The notes: a model not told the origin generated them from the sequence alone. DNA of 64,000 nucleotides from Saccharomycopsis malanga (GCA_004014935.1 CP025321.1:3038001-3102000), one strand, 5' to 3'; numbered from the stretch's first letter, positions 39,821 through 50,062 are shown. Translations and numbers: made by a program.

Positions 39821-41173
39821 TTAAGCTGCCACGGTGTTGGCGGCTGGTGCAGCTTTGGAAGTAACAGCCCACATAACATCTGTATTGAGAGGTATACTGG
39901 AAGTAGCAGCCCACAAAACATTAGTGTTAAGAGGTTCGCTGGAGGTTGCGGCCCACAAGACATTGTTGTTAATGGATGGCACATTAAAAGCATCGTTAGC
40001 CAAAGAGGTTGCAACAGTGGCAAGGGTGGTTGGAGCACCACCAACAGAGTTGGCGGCATTTTTTGGAGCAAGAGTAGTAGTGTCAGCGACACCAGAGCCA
40101 GCACCAGGAACGTGCTTAGTAGTAGTGAGAGTTACAGCTTCAGCAGTAACAACTTTTGGTGCACCTGACGCAGCGACGCTAGCTGGGGCAATGGTAGAGG
40201 CCTTTGAGTGAGAATGCTTGGTGACGGTAGCAGATGGGGTATTCTTAGCAGAAGTGACAGGAGAACCAGAAGAAGAAGGACTACCTTTGCTACCACCAAG
40301 AATGGCTTTCAAATTTGCAATAAAGGATTTGCCTCCAACAACGTTATTTGTACCTGTAACAGCATCCCAAACCATGAAACCACCAAATTTGGAGCTGCTC
40401 AATGCCGAAGCAGTGTCCTTTTTGACTGTATCTGGGCTCACGTATCCAGAACCGGCAGCAGCACTAGAGCCTGGCAAACCAATGTACAATTTCATGTTTT
40501 TGTTAGCGAAATTGGCCTTGGCCCAGGTATCCCAGTTGAATGTCTTGTCCAAGGCACATGGGTTATTGTAAAACTGGATAAAGGCCATGTCGATTTGAGC
40601 ATTTTTCAAGGCATCTCCAATATAGGCATCAGGATAGACACATTGTGGAGCAGCGCTTACGAGGAACTTTGAGCCAAACTTGGACTTGACAGCAGAGACG
40701 AAAGGAGTGTAACCTGTATGACTACCAGCCTCAATGTCCAAGTCAACACCATCTATTTGAGCACCAGGAAATACTGAACCAGATGGTCCGAAGAGCTTGT
40801 AGAGTTGGTTGGCAACTTCCTTTGCGTCGCCATCTGAAGAAATACCATAAGATCCAACAGCACCTCCTAAAGAAAGAAGCACCTTTACACCCTTGCTTTG
40901 ACACTTCTTAATGTCAGAAGCAATGGTTGGACATGTCTGGCCAGAACATGCACTGCCAAAGTTGAATGAAACAGTGCTGCCCTGGAAATTATTAACAAAT
41001 GAAACAACCACAATGTCCATATCTCCACTTTCACAGTAGGTACCAAGACTTTTTTGACCACTGCCCTGACCCCAGTACACTGCCACGTTGTGCCCATCAG
41101 CAGAATAGGCTGCGGAGGTAAGCGATGCTAGCGTAAATAAAAGAACACTTTGGAATAGTTTTTGGAAAAGCAT
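39821..41173 (-). CDS. Secreted GH18 chitinase with C-terminal tandem repeats
   Basis: This is an endochitinase acting on cell-wall chitin, probably in cell separation. In 450 residues, 1-21 form a signal peptide (hydrophobic core LLFTLASL, ending TSAAY). The GH18 catalytic domain covers ~25-295, with SLGG at 101-104 and the active-site DGVDLDIE at 141-148 (Glu148 the acid). Then comes a Ser/Thr/Ala-rich, probably O-mannosylated linker. Residues 401-442 are three tandem 14-residue repeats containing NVLWAATSS or NVMWAVTS-like cores. There is no Cys-rich chitin-binding module as in S. cerevisiae Cts1, and no hydrophobic GPI signal at the end, so the protein is likely secreted. It belongs to the Candida CHT1/2/3 group; I cannot say which. 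Ace2-like CCAGC sites lie upstream. Confidence 0.92.
   Translation of the reverse strand: MLFQKLFQSVLLFTLASLTSAAYSADGHNVAVYWGQGSGQKSLGTYCESGDMDIVVVSFVNNFQGSTVSFNFGSACSGQTCPTIASDIKKCQSKGVKVLLSLGGAVGSYGISSDGDAKEVANQLYKLFGPSGSVFPGAQIDGVDLDIEAGSHTGYTPFVSAVKSKFGSKFLVSAAPQCVYPDAYIGDALKNAQIDMAFIQFYNNPCALDKTFNWDTWAKANFANKNMKLYIGLPGSSAAAGSGYVSPDTVKKDTASALSSSKFGGFMVWDAVTGTNNVVGGKSFIANLKAILGGSKGSPSSSGSPVTSAKNTPSATVTKHSHSKASTIAPASVAASGAPKVVTAEAVTLTTTKHVPGAGSGVADTTTLAPKNAANSVGGAPTTLATVATSLANDAFNVPSINNNVLWAATSSEPLNTNVLWAATSSIPLNTDVMWAVTSKAAPAANTVAA
39848..39973 (-). repeat. Three 42-bp coding repeats at chitinase C-terminus
   Basis: The three units encode residues 401-414, 415-428 and 429-442, each built as (I/L)N-x-(N/D)V(L/M)WA(A/V)TS followed by three variable residues. 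Units one and two differ at few residues; the third is more diverged. Confidence 0.85.
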
Positions 41174-41696
41174 ATTGATATTTTCAAATAGTGTTATTTG
41201 AAGTGTGAGATGCTGGTCTATAAGAGTCTATGTGTATGATTTGCAGTATAAATGAAAACTACACGTCCTACCTTCTTCCAAACCAAGGAAATATCCCTCT
41301 TATTATAGTCAGAACAAGCGAGTCATTACACATCTCAATTAGTAGTAGTTTAGTTTGGGTCTGCGATTCAACGCCTTCTCCCATAGAATACCATCGGTGG
41401 TCGTTACATCGTATAGACTGTGCCAGACAAAAATGTCCTGCTTCGCCAGCCCCACCGTGGGTGTATTACCTGTAGACTTCCCTAATTTGCCTTAACTCTG
41501 TTATTTGCAAGCCCTAAATTAAAAGGCCCATGGAACAGTAGCGATCCTACTCTCGAGGATTCAACCCCACTACTGTAGTACGATTATTGTTTCCATGTGA
41601 GATGACGCGTGTCCATGCTGAAATATGTGACTTTATGTATGTCTTTTAATATACCGTCCCGAAGGAATCTTAAATTGTATGTCTATATAGACAGTC

Positions 41697-41703
41697 TGCT
41701 GGT
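41697..41703. promoter_or_regulatory. Ace2/Swi5-type site upstream of chitinase
   Basis: ACCAGCA on the minus strand, about 525 bp before the ATG, matches the RRCCAGCR consensus; a second GCCAGCC lies at 41445-41451. Chitinase is a classic Ace2 target, which makes the sites credible but unproven. Confidence 0.45.
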
Positions 41704-42074
41704 TTTTACCATCAATATGATTAAAGGCACAAATAATTGCTTTTAGTAAACAACAACGGGAGAAGTTTCGAAAGTTCACGCAAGGTGTAAGATCTGTGAC
41801 TGTTTTAGCGCGTATAGCGGCCTTGGCACACAATGTATTTCGACTCTAAAGTACATCCAGTGTTGTTTGCTAGCCAGAATAAGCGAAACAATACTACGGC
41901 GACGTTTTATTTACCATTTAATCACATAGTGTTACAATTATACATTCTGCAATACTAGCCTGTATAACTGTGAATAACCACCAAAGTGAGATAATTTGAC
42001 TTTGGTGATACTCGCTCTTTTGATGAAATCAAAACTGAAAATAATTGAGAATCACAAGCAAATTAAATTGAGCA

Positions 42075-42374
42075 ATGAACAATTACAATGGTAGTAAGAT
42101 TCGTATTGCTATTTTTATGATGCTACCAATGTTACCAACTATAGTTGCGTGTATGAGACATTTGTTTAATTCTTTTTATATTAAATCGTACCTATTGAGC
42201 GTATTTTTGGCATTCCGCCACTTGATAAAACATCCAGATATTAATGTCGATATTCACTGTGTCTTGGTGTCTTTGAAATGGACACACTATTCTAAGCTCA
42301 TCATAGGGACTGGAAAAGAATGTATCACGGGAACCGGAACTGTTTCGTATAGTGATACTAACATTTTACGGTAA
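42075..42374 (+). CDS. Doubtful small ORF, 99 residues
   Basis: An ATG-initiated frame sits in the long gap between the chitinase promoter and the TMN gene. The N-terminal half is hydrophobic (IAIFMMLPMLPTIVACM near residues 11-27, then SYLLSVFLAFRHL), which could be one or two membrane segments. I recognise no family, and nothing in the flanks supports expression. It may be a chance ORF in a 1.7-kb gap. Confidence 0.15.
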   Translation: MNNYNGSKIRIAIFMMLPMLPTIVACMRHLFNSFYIKSYLLSVFLAFRHLIKHPDINVDIHCVLVSLKWTHYSKLIIGTGKECITGTGTVSYSDTNILR

Positions 42375-42875
42375 CATTGAAAACGGGCCAATCTATAGCC
42401 AATAATAATAAAAACATGTCTAAAATAGCATGTTCTACACTAGCCATGCCGAGAAAAGTCTGAATTCATTTGTGCGCCAGATGTTATACGATGGCTTTGA
42501 TACTCAGTAATAGTAAAATTCATTAGTCTATATTGGGTCACGCTGTGAGATTTATGTACAACAATCTTTTTGAAAGTAAAAAAAAAAAAAATAATGATCA
42601 ATAATGAAAAACACTGTAGAGAATCAAAAGAATATGAAAAATGTGGTTAATGAGTGGATGAGTAAGACTACTCAACATATTAAAATTGCTCGTGGGTAAT
42701 CGGTTTGGCTATTCCAATTCCCGAACAACAACGGTGATGACAGTATGGTAAAAGTGTAATAAATAGAAATGCACATAGTAATACAAACTAAATGTAGCAA
42801 AGTACATGACAATAATTTTTTTTTGTTTTTCTTTTAGTTTTCTAAATCTTTTCTGATTGATTTTGGTCATGAAAC

Positions 42876-45074
42876 TTAATCAATTTTTTTGACGCCGTAA
42901 ATTGATCTAATGAAAAAATATGCTGACAATAAACCAATGGATCCAAAGGACAACAAAAACAACAAATAGATCAAAAATGAATAGGTAAAATAAAGCAAAA
43001 TGGACACGAAATCGTAATGCTCTTTGAAATGACGGAAATAATAGTATGTTGAATACAAGAAAACATAACTGGAAATAGACCCTCCAACACTGAAAGCTTT
43101 CCATTGCCATCTGTAATTGTTGGAGTTGTTCAACTGCAAATAGACTGTGATAATAACAGACTCAGCCACTAGTACAGTTACTAGTATTATGGATAGCAAC
43201 AAGAAGCCGTACAAATGGTAGAATGTGTTTTTTTGTAGCCAGATGACCTTGAAAATGTACAGTATTTCAGTGTAAAACGAAAGAAACGGTACCAAACCAA
43301 ATATCAAGGTACTGTTTATATGCTTGATATAAAATTTTTGCAGTTCTCTGGAATTGTGGAAACTCTGTGATCTGGATGTGCGACGTGGAGCAAAAGTTTT
43401 TTCATTCTCGCTAACAGCGTCAATACTGCCATTATTATTAAGCTCTTCGGTGAAACTGTCCAACTGTGGCGATGCAATAGGAGAGGTGACCGGAGCTGGC
43501 AAGCTTAATCTTTTTTCGAAATTTTTCAAGGACTTCTGGTATGCAACATATCCTCCAATCAAAGCCAAGGGGATCTCGCAGAAAAAGTAGAATACAACAA
43601 GCAAAATAATGGTACCAAAAGGTAAAGCTGTAGATGATTCTTTAGCCCATATGAAGAAGTTCAAAAAAAGCATGGTGATGATAATAAATCCAGGAATGGC
43701 AGCGCCAGCGAAGAAAGAAACGTGAAACCAATCTTTTTCGAGCTTTGGAACCGCGTCAGTAGCGCCAGTAATCGATTCGGTAATAGAGTTTGCTTGGGAA
43801 TCGCTTCTTTGTTTCGTTTTGTTTGCGAGTTTGAGTTTCCTTTTAGTAGCATTCAAACTATTAGATCTTTGAACTTTAGGTTGACTGGTACTTTCTAATC
43901 TTTGTATTTTTGACTGTTTCTGGTCGCGACGACTGAATTTGTCGTAGAAAAAGTATGTAACATAACCGGAAATCGAGGCTGAAAAGATGAAGATGAATAC
44001 AGCGTATGACAAAACCCTTCCAGGAACGTTGTTATGAAGGATATTGAGAGCGAACAAGGTAATTACACAAGAAAAGGTGATAGCCAACTGAGCTCCAGCA
44101 CCTGCCAATACAGCCAAAAGTAAGCTTTTTGAAGGAGCACTGAATATATCGTTTTTCAAGCGACGCCAGTTGGCGCTGATACGAGGACCAGAGGCATGAG
44201 GGTCATTATGAACACCATTGACAACTTTTTTTACAATGTTATAAGTGATAACGGTGTAGACAATAACAAGGAGTAATGGCCCAATCAATGAGGCATAGTG
44301 TGGTTTCAAGTTTTCCTCCTTGCTGATGTACAAATCCCAGCGGTTGTTCCAAGTAATCAGTGTTTCCTCTCTCCAATATACAGAATAAGAATAAGGGATG
44401 ATTTGGCCTCCAAAATCATCGGAGATGAGATCCTCGGAGATCTCAAAGTTCTTGTAATTGTTGGAGGCGCCCGGACAACGGTTATTGGATACACTTTTTG
44501 GATAGACCTCAAAACCAACAATTGAGGACTCGCCAGTGGTGGTTTCCTTATGGAAACGGATGACTATCATGGCATGGTTGTTGATATAATATTTACCATT
44601 GTTGATAAAGCCAAGCGGGAACCCTGAGAGATAGTATTTCGAGTTATCATCAGTGCTTATCAAGGTGGTAGCACCAGGCAAACCATCGATGAGCCACTCG
44701 TTGGAATATTTCTGCTTGATCATTTCACGAGCCTTGCGAATGCCCAGTTTTGTTACCAAACGCATACATGAAGTTTCACAGGCAGTGTCATTGTTGAAGG
44801 AAAGTTTGTAGTCAGACTCTGCAATTCTGTCTCCCCTGAGCACCTGGCCCAAGGACAAGGTTATAGGGTTTACAGCATTGACTTGCGGGCAAGTGAAAGG
44901 AAGCTCAAAGTACGAATATGGTAACTGGCTATAATCGGATTGAATTTTGTTTATAAGCAAATCCACCTTGTCATATTGCTTGTAAAGATTTGGTGAGGAG
45001 AAGGACAAGCCTCGGGCAGCTGTGAGCCCTATAAACTGGATAATGCCCACTAGTAAGAGAAAAACGCTGTTCAT
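42876..45074 (-). CDS. TM9SF/Emp70-family nonaspanin (TMN3-like)
   Basis: Nonaspanins are endosomal/Golgi membrane proteins with roles in sorting and metal homeostasis. The 732-residue protein has a signal peptide (VFLLLVGIIQFIGLTAA). A luminal domain of ~250 residues carries family blocks LPFTCP, LGQVLRGDRI, YKLSF, CETSCMRLV and EWLIDGLPG. Nine hydrophobic segments follow. About 65 basic, Ser-rich residues are inserted between segments 3 and 4 (around KIQRLESTSQPKVQRSNS), making it longer than Emp70/Tmn2 (~670) and nearer Tmn3 (~706). It ends VKKID, a KxD-type COPI/Golgi-retention signal known in the family. The frame opens nine codons earlier only with TTG, so the ATG at 45074 at the signal peptide is the start. 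Confidence 0.92.
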   Translation of the reverse strand: MNSVFLLLVGIIQFIGLTAARGLSFSSPNLYKQYDKVDLLINKIQSDYSQLPYSYFELPFTCPQVNAVNPITLSLGQVLRGDRIAESDYKLSFNNDTACETSCMRLVTKLGIRKAREMIKQKYSNEWLIDGLPGATTLISTDDNSKYYLSGFPLGFINNGKYYINNHAMIVIRFHKETTTGESSIVGFEVYPKSVSNNRCPGASNNYKNFEISEDLISDDFGGQIIPYSYSVYWREETLITWNNRWDLYISKEENLKPHYASLIGPLLLVIVYTVITYNIVKKVVNGVHNDPHASGPRISANWRRLKNDIFSAPSKSLLLAVLAGAGAQLAITFSCVITLFALNILHNNVPGRVLSYAVFIFIFSASISGYVTYFFYDKFSRRDQKQSKIQRLESTSQPKVQRSNSLNATKRKLKLANKTKQRSDSQANSITESITGATDAVPKLEKDWFHVSFFAGAAIPGFIIITMLFLNFFIWAKESSTALPFGTIILLVVFYFFCEIPLALIGGYVAYQKSLKNFEKRLSLPAPVTSPIASPQLDSFTEELNNNGSIDAVSENEKTFAPRRTSRSQSFHNSRELQKFYIKHINSTLIFGLVPFLSFYTEILYIFKVIWLQKNTFYHLYGFLLLSIILVTVLVAESVIITVYLQLNNSNNYRWQWKAFSVGGSISSYVFLYSTYYYFRHFKEHYDFVSILLYFTYSFLIYLLFLLSFGSIGLLSAYFFIRSIYGVKKID

Positions 45075-46031
45075 GGCTGTTTCTTGCACTGCTGTTCCCA
45101 AGCGTCTTTTTTATTCTCGCTGAAAGAACACAATATGTTGTAGACGCTTGCCAAAATAAACAATCCAGCAATCAACAAAAAGGGAAATTCTTTGAACGAT
45201 CATGATTGAAACGATGGCTCTGAAAAAAATAGATAAAAATATCTGGAAATCATATCCTAATAATAGAAGTCACGTGTAAAGATCTACGGGTTGTCAAAGG
45301 GCGAGTAATAACAGAGGAATGCAGCTTTTTTTTTTGCAAGGGTCACCCATGTAATTCCTATAGACTGTACCTTCAGTATTCAAGTAACGCTTTGGACCAG
45401 GTTGGGTTTGTTGGAAAGTTTTTGGTTGAAGACTGACTCCGACAGCAGTAAAATCTGGTTAGCGATGATGCATCGCACATCTTTCATGAACTAGTAAGGC
45501 TGACAGGCAGAGTTCCTAAGCTACAAATAAAAAATAGTTGTGCAATGGGCAAACTTGACAAAAATATATTTCAAATGTGAGTATACCTTTTTTGTTATAT
45601 AGCAGGGATAAGAACAGGTTAAAATACCATGTAAATGTTGAAATGTTGGATTTCATGGTAAACGAGCGGACTACGTAAGACGCTGCACGCTGCTGCAGAG
45701 AGCAGTCTGATCTGGAAACAGTAGGCCAAATAAGGAAACACTGTACAGTGATTGTAGGGGTTGTATTAGTTCATGAGCAACATTGAAAATAGCTGCAGGG
45801 CTAAAGAAATGTAAAAGGAATCAAGCAGTAAAGTTATGTAAATACGGTAACAGGTATGAAAAATGGACAAATAATTAATTAAAGAATCTTTCAAAAATAA
45901 ATAATAAGATAATTACAAAAATACATGAAAGAAATGAAATGTAGAAAGATCAAAATACTACAAATATACAACCTGAGAACTGCTGAACGCAAAATCCAAA
46001 CCCTAATTGACTGATAAAGCCACACAACCAA
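45075..46031. promoter_or_regulatory. TMN-gene promoter region and 3' flank of Zn2Cys6 gene
   Basis: These 957 bp contain TCACGTG (Cbf1-like) at 45270-45276, TGACTC at 45434-45439, and a hairpin GCGATG-atg-CATCGC at 45462-45476. A CTG/CAG-rich patch near 45679-45705 contains CTGCTGCAGAGAGCAG. The remainder is AT-rich. Confidence 0.45.
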
Positions 46032-48317
46032 TTATAAACCGATACCTCTTCCATTAACGACAAAGGAGTAAACCGACAAGATCTTCTTGCGTTTCTCCCG
46101 GTTTGCTTGAAACTGTTTTTGGAAACCTTTGATCAACAATAAGCAGTCCATGTCTCGCAACGCATCCATCAAACAGTTTCGTATCACACGCAAATAATCC
46201 ACCGGTAGTGTCGTCATACAACTTTCTATACATCTGACAATTATATGAACAGTACTTTTCACCTTATGGCACAACTTGGTCAAAGCATCTGCAGTGGCTT
46301 TGATGGTTGTTGATTGAGGCTTTTTTTTATACTTCACCAACTCTTTATCTATATTCCCAAGCATGTTGATTGCATCGATCGAAGCAAAAAATATATGAGC
46401 TCTAATAATGAATGGATAGCGTCTCATGTCTGGGTCATAGCTAATCAAGTCGTTAAAAAGCTCAGAATATTGTACACACCAATTCAAATCCTTTTCAAAA
46501 TCAATATTTTCTCTGAGAAGCCCATTTGGATCCCAAAAAAATACATCTTTATTTAGCAAGCTTGTCAAGACACATGCTACCACCTGAGCATAGCTGTAAT
46601 CAACTTTAGAATATTGTAGCAAACTGGGTATGTTACTTTCAAAAACCGCCAAGTGGTCCCTCAACTGATTCTTATAGTTTTCGCTCCAGTCTTGTACATT
46701 TTCATGCAGGTCCCCTGGGTTCTGCCCCACAATTTTTCTCTGGTTTAAAGTGTATGATTTGTAATACATCAAAGAACCAACAAGCATGCTGGCAGGTAAC
46801 ATCCAGCCAAAAATACCTGGCCCAAAGATATTGAAACATATCCCTCTAGGTCGGTTTATGTCATCCTCATATGGTGACTGTAGATTTTCCACTGTGATGT
46901 CATTAAACATTGTATCATCGCAAGGATGAAAAAGGTCCTGCGATTCATGATCTTTGACAATTGTAGAAGTATTTAGAGCAACATTCAAGTGTTTGTCAAG
47001 GATATACAACGTCCACCAGCATCTTCTGCGCTCTTCTCTTTGTTCTTCCGAAATGTTCATATTTTCTTTATTAAGTTCTAGTTTTTTGGCTAAGTTGACA
47101 CCTCGTCGAAGCCATAAATGACTGATTGCGGGATTTCCCAAGAGCGGCAAGATGCAGACCAAATGTGCCGACATTATCACATCATCAAAAGTACCATCAA
47201 GTATTATGTTTTCATCATGAGGATCAATCTTCACCAAACTATTGATAACTTGTATGAGTTGGCCAAAAATAAGTTTTCTTTTATGCCCTGTCATGAAAAA
47301 ATGGTTTATGTCAAAGCAGGCCACTGTCAACATTGTTAATATCAAAGCATCCTTTGTTTGCCTGACATGTTTCAACTGTTCTTCAATGCCCATATGTGGG
47401 TTGACAAGCATTAACATGGTTCTTTTGCGAACAATTGAGCTAATTTTGCATGATGGTTTGACCTGCTCATCGAAATAGTATTCTAGCATGTCACTAGCAA
47501 CATTCCCAGGTAAATTCACTTGTTTCAAATAGTTCAAAACACGAAGCAAGACAACAATTCGCACGCCATCAAACTGGGAGTCCGTAATTGAGTCATTGTT
47601 CATACCATCAATCAAAGAATAGTTATACAGCGTTTCTAGAAATGTTGGCGTGGAAAACAAATTTTCGTCTATCAGAAAAATATAATTATTCAAATTGAGA
47701 GCATATTCTGTAGGTAGAAAAGCGGCTGAGGATCTATGAGAACCGTCAGATGAAGGATTCTTTCTCAGCTCATTATTTATTCTAGGAGACCCAACACTCG
47801 AGTTGCTTAAGTCGATTGATATGCTTTGCCCATCAGAGCTACTATTGCTATTGTTGGCTTTATTTCTGTAACTATCGCTTTGAGATTCACCTTTTTTAAA
47901 TATTATTGATTGGCTGTTGTCTACACTACTTCTATTGATATATTCATTTTGACCGTAATCACTGTAAGACGTTTGAATATCAGCAGTAAGACTATTTGTA
48001 GTTGAGTACTCTGCGGACCATTTGGTCTCCAACTCTTCATCTTCAGCTTCAGTGGGTAATTCACTTGGCTCAGCATGATTCTTTGCATCTTTTCTTCGTC
48101 TAGGATTCTTTGGATATTTTTCAGATGCACGGCCTCTTTTTTTTTGAGCTCTGAGATATGTACATGGCCTATTTGTTTGACGACAATACGAGCATGGATT
48201 TCCTCCATCACATCTAGACCTTTTTAAATTACATATGTCACAAGCTCTTCTTGTTCTCTTCTTCTTCATATCCTGTAGTTGCTGTGGCAGTTGCGAATCA
48301 TCACTTATGTTTTTCAT
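46032..48317 (-). CDS. Zn2Cys6 transcription factor, XlnR/MAL-activator type
   Basis: This is a fungal-specific nuclear regulator of 761 residues. A perfect Zn2Cys6 cluster (C-x2-C-x6-C-x5-C-x2-C-x6-C, Cys26, 29, 36, 42, 45, 52) is followed by a basic linker AQKKRGRASEK. The middle-homology (Fungal_trans) domain lies around 330-480, with the signature EEQREERRRCWWTLYILDKHLN. The KKRGRAS linker and REERRR-x-WW-x-LYI-x-D-x-HL closely recall XlnR/Xyr1 regulators of xylan and xylose genes; the cluster also resembles Mal63-type maltose activators. Candida-clade yeasts carry such a factor, but its targets are not fixed, so I give no symbol. Residues 60-200 are Ser/Asn-rich. No sugar-metabolism gene is adjacent to hint at its role. 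Confidence 0.9.
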   Translation of the reverse strand: MKNISDDSQLPQQLQDMKKKRTRRACDICNLKRSRCDGGNPCSYCRQTNRPCTYLRAQKKRGRASEKYPKNPRRRKDAKNHAEPSELPTEAEDEELETKWSAEYSTTNSLTADIQTSYSDYGQNEYINRSSVDNSQSIIFKKGESQSDSYRNKANNSNSSSDGQSISIDLSNSSVGSPRINNELRKNPSSDGSHRSSAAFLPTEYALNLNNYIFLIDENLFSTPTFLETLYNYSLIDGMNNDSITDSQFDGVRIVVLLRVLNYLKQVNLPGNVASDMLEYYFDEQVKPSCKISSIVRKRTMLMLVNPHMGIEEQLKHVRQTKDALILTMLTVACFDINHFFMTGHKRKLIFGQLIQVINSLVKIDPHDENIILDGTFDDVIMSAHLVCILPLLGNPAISHLWLRRGVNLAKKLELNKENMNISEEQREERRRCWWTLYILDKHLNVALNTSTIVKDHESQDLFHPCDDTMFNDITVENLQSPYEDDINRPRGICFNIFGPGIFGWMLPASMLVGSLMYYKSYTLNQRKIVGQNPGDLHENVQDWSENYKNQLRDHLAVFESNIPSLLQYSKVDYSYAQVVACVLTSLLNKDVFFWDPNGLLRENIDFEKDLNWCVQYSELFNDLISYDPDMRRYPFIIRAHIFFASIDAINMLGNIDKELVKYKKKPQSTTIKATADALTKLCHKVKSTVHIIVRCIESCMTTLPVDYLRVIRNCLMDALRDMDCLLLIKGFQKQFQANREKRKKILSVYSFVVNGRGIGL

Positions 48318-49042
48318 TTTTTATATATTTGTCTCAAAAATGTTGTAAAAAATGGGACAGGCTGTAAACGGTGAGTCAAACGTTCAATGCCAAGAATGGA
48401 TATCAGGCATAATATAATTTGAAGCTAGTGTCTAAACGTGAAAAAGCAATTAGGAGGATGTTCTCGACAGAACAGGGGCAAGAGCGAATACGAGCCAAGT
48501 AGATACGGACAAATAGATTTGTCAATGAGAAAAAACTTAAAATAGAAGTAAATATTAAATCGGATTCGAGCCTAAAGACAGCAAGTGCACCTAGCCATTT
48601 TTTCACTCTTGTTAGTTGCAGCACTGTTCTAGCCTTTCTTGACATGTTTTGGTTTGAATTCGTAATCCTAAAACAGACGTACAGGCGCAGTGCTTCGCAA
48701 CCTATAAAACTTATCACCCTATCGGTAACTCTGTCTGCCACTGCAGCATAATGCATGAATAAAACGCATTTGCCAAGCTGTTGGGGCTCTTTTTTTCCCT
48801 TTTGGGCAGCTTTCATGGCTCTTTAGGCATCATGCAGCTCAATTCTGCTCAAAATGATACATAGTTACCAAATATCTGGTGCTGGTATAAATTAGCTTCA
48901 GATCATAATAGTGTGCTTTTGATAGTTGTTTTTGCAAATGAGTGCTTGGATTTTATAGCAATGTAAGCAAATAGCAGTTTGGATTCTATTTATAGAAATG
49001 AAATGATAATATTCCCCGAAACTTCAACATTATTATGCACAT
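48318..49042. promoter_or_regulatory. Upstream region of the Zn2Cys6 gene
   Basis: This 725-bp gap lies between minus-strand genes. A 137-codon ATG frame without recognisable family runs 48816-48403 on the minus strand, ending 86 bp before the regulator's ATG; I treat it as probably non-coding or a long upstream ORF. TATAAAA-like sequence (CTATAAAACTTATC) is near 48702. No RNA gene was seen. Confidence 0.4.
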
Positions 49043-49873
49043 TTAGTTATTCTTGTATAAGGAAAGTATTTGAAATTCTTTGTCGTTGTTGTAAAGCTTT
49101 TTATTGAGTATAGTATTGAGTTTGTATTTCAAAGACTCTTCTGTGCAACTACGTTTCATGCGTTGGTTGATTCTCTTGAAACGGTCGTGCCAGTCTTCTT
49201 CAATAAGTCTCTTGTATTCCTCCACTTCGCTAGAACTAACTTCTTCTGATTGAAGCTTCTTCTGTTTTCTCAAGTACCTCATTTGGATTGCATTTCGGGT
49301 ATGCTTATGGTCAAGCTTTGCTGCTATGTCTTTCCAAGATAATCTTTCTATTTCTCGGTAATATTTTATCTTGCTGTCATCTAATTCTGACCAAGAATTG
49401 GGTCTTGTCGGTTTACTTATTTTTTGCTTTTTTATAACTTTAGTATGCTGTTTTCCATGATTGTCAAAAATCCTGGTATAAGAATTATTTGATAAAGCTA
49501 CTTGTGTGATAGTCTGTAAAGGAATTCTTTTTGGTGTATCATTTTTTTTATGTTGATTAGATGTATTCATCCCAGAACTGTTACTGCTATAGCTAAATAC
49601 TTTGTTATTTTCCTCTTCTTCAGCGCCAGAATTGATTAAAAATATTTCGTGAGCATAAAAGTCAACACAGTCTTCTTCCACTGGCGCTTGTTTCAAAGAC
49701 AGACTTGACGAATCTGGGGAAGGGTATGTGTACACATTGCCTAAAGAATATAAAGAGTCATATTGAGAATTAGCTTTGACTTCTATTTTAGCGCCGGAAG
49801 AGGAATCGGTATTAACAGAATTGTTTTGGCCCTTCCTATAAGCGCCATTTGATAAGTTAGGTAAACCAGACAT
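49043..49873 (-). CDS. Small Myb/SANT-domain protein, unknown function
   Basis: The protein has 276 residues. A single Myb-type helix-turn-helix lies at ~158-205 (SWSELDDSKIKYYREIERLSWKDIAAK, then HTRNAIQMRYLRKQKK). Trp161, Trp180 and Tyr200 lie at the 19-20-residue spacing of the Myb tryptophan cage, and the RYLRKQKK end is the recognition-helix exit. A basic patch (KQHTKVIKKQKISKPTRP) precedes it. The C-terminal ~70 residues are charged and helical. The N-terminal 130 residues are Ser/Asn-rich. I do not recognise an S. cerevisiae counterpart; similar single-repeat Myb proteins occur in other fungi. DNA binding is inferred. It is transcribed away from the PPR gene across a 760-bp gap. Confidence 0.8.
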   Translation of the reverse strand: MSGLPNLSNGAYRKGQNNSVNTDSSSGAKIEVKANSQYDSLYSLGNVYTYPSPDSSSLSLKQAPVEEDCVDFYAHEIFLINSGAEEEENNKVFSYSSNSSGMNTSNQHKKNDTPKRIPLQTITQVALSNNSYTRIFDNHGKQHTKVIKKQKISKPTRPNSWSELDDSKIKYYREIERLSWKDIAAKLDHKHTRNAIQMRYLRKQKKLQSEEVSSSEVEEYKRLIEEDWHDRFKRINQRMKRSCTEESLKYKLNTILNKKLYNNDKEFQILSLYKNN

Positions 49874-50035
49874 TATAAAGCTGAGAAGTTCTTTTGATGA
49901 TATGTTTTTGCTATTTTGCGTTCAGTAAGATCAATAAAAAAATAAACATAAAACTAGACAAGCTATTAGTTATACATGAAAATAGTATATTCAATACATT
50001 AGCCGCTCAAGGTACTTTACTTGTATGTTGGAACA

Positions 50036-50062
50036 GTCGTTGAGGTATGCATCGTTGCCAGG
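50036..50062 (+). repeat. Imperfect 27-bp direct repeat, copy 1
   Basis: It shares GTCGT, GAGGTATGC and TTGCCA with copy 2 at 50256-50282, with about five differences, all transitions. Copies are exactly 220 bp apart. Confidence 0.7.

Larger units (their letters stand above)
41174..42875. promoter_or_regulatory. Chitinase promoter region and gap to TMN gene
   Basis: This 1702-bp gap lies between two minus-strand genes. Elements fitting daughter-cell control of chitinase are GCCAGCC at 41445-41451 and TGCTGGT (reverse of ACCAGCA) at 41697-41703. An ACGCGT lies at 41605-41610. A doubtful 99-codon ORF lies at 42075-42374. A 13-A run lies near 42578-42590. No tRNA was found. Confidence 0.45.
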
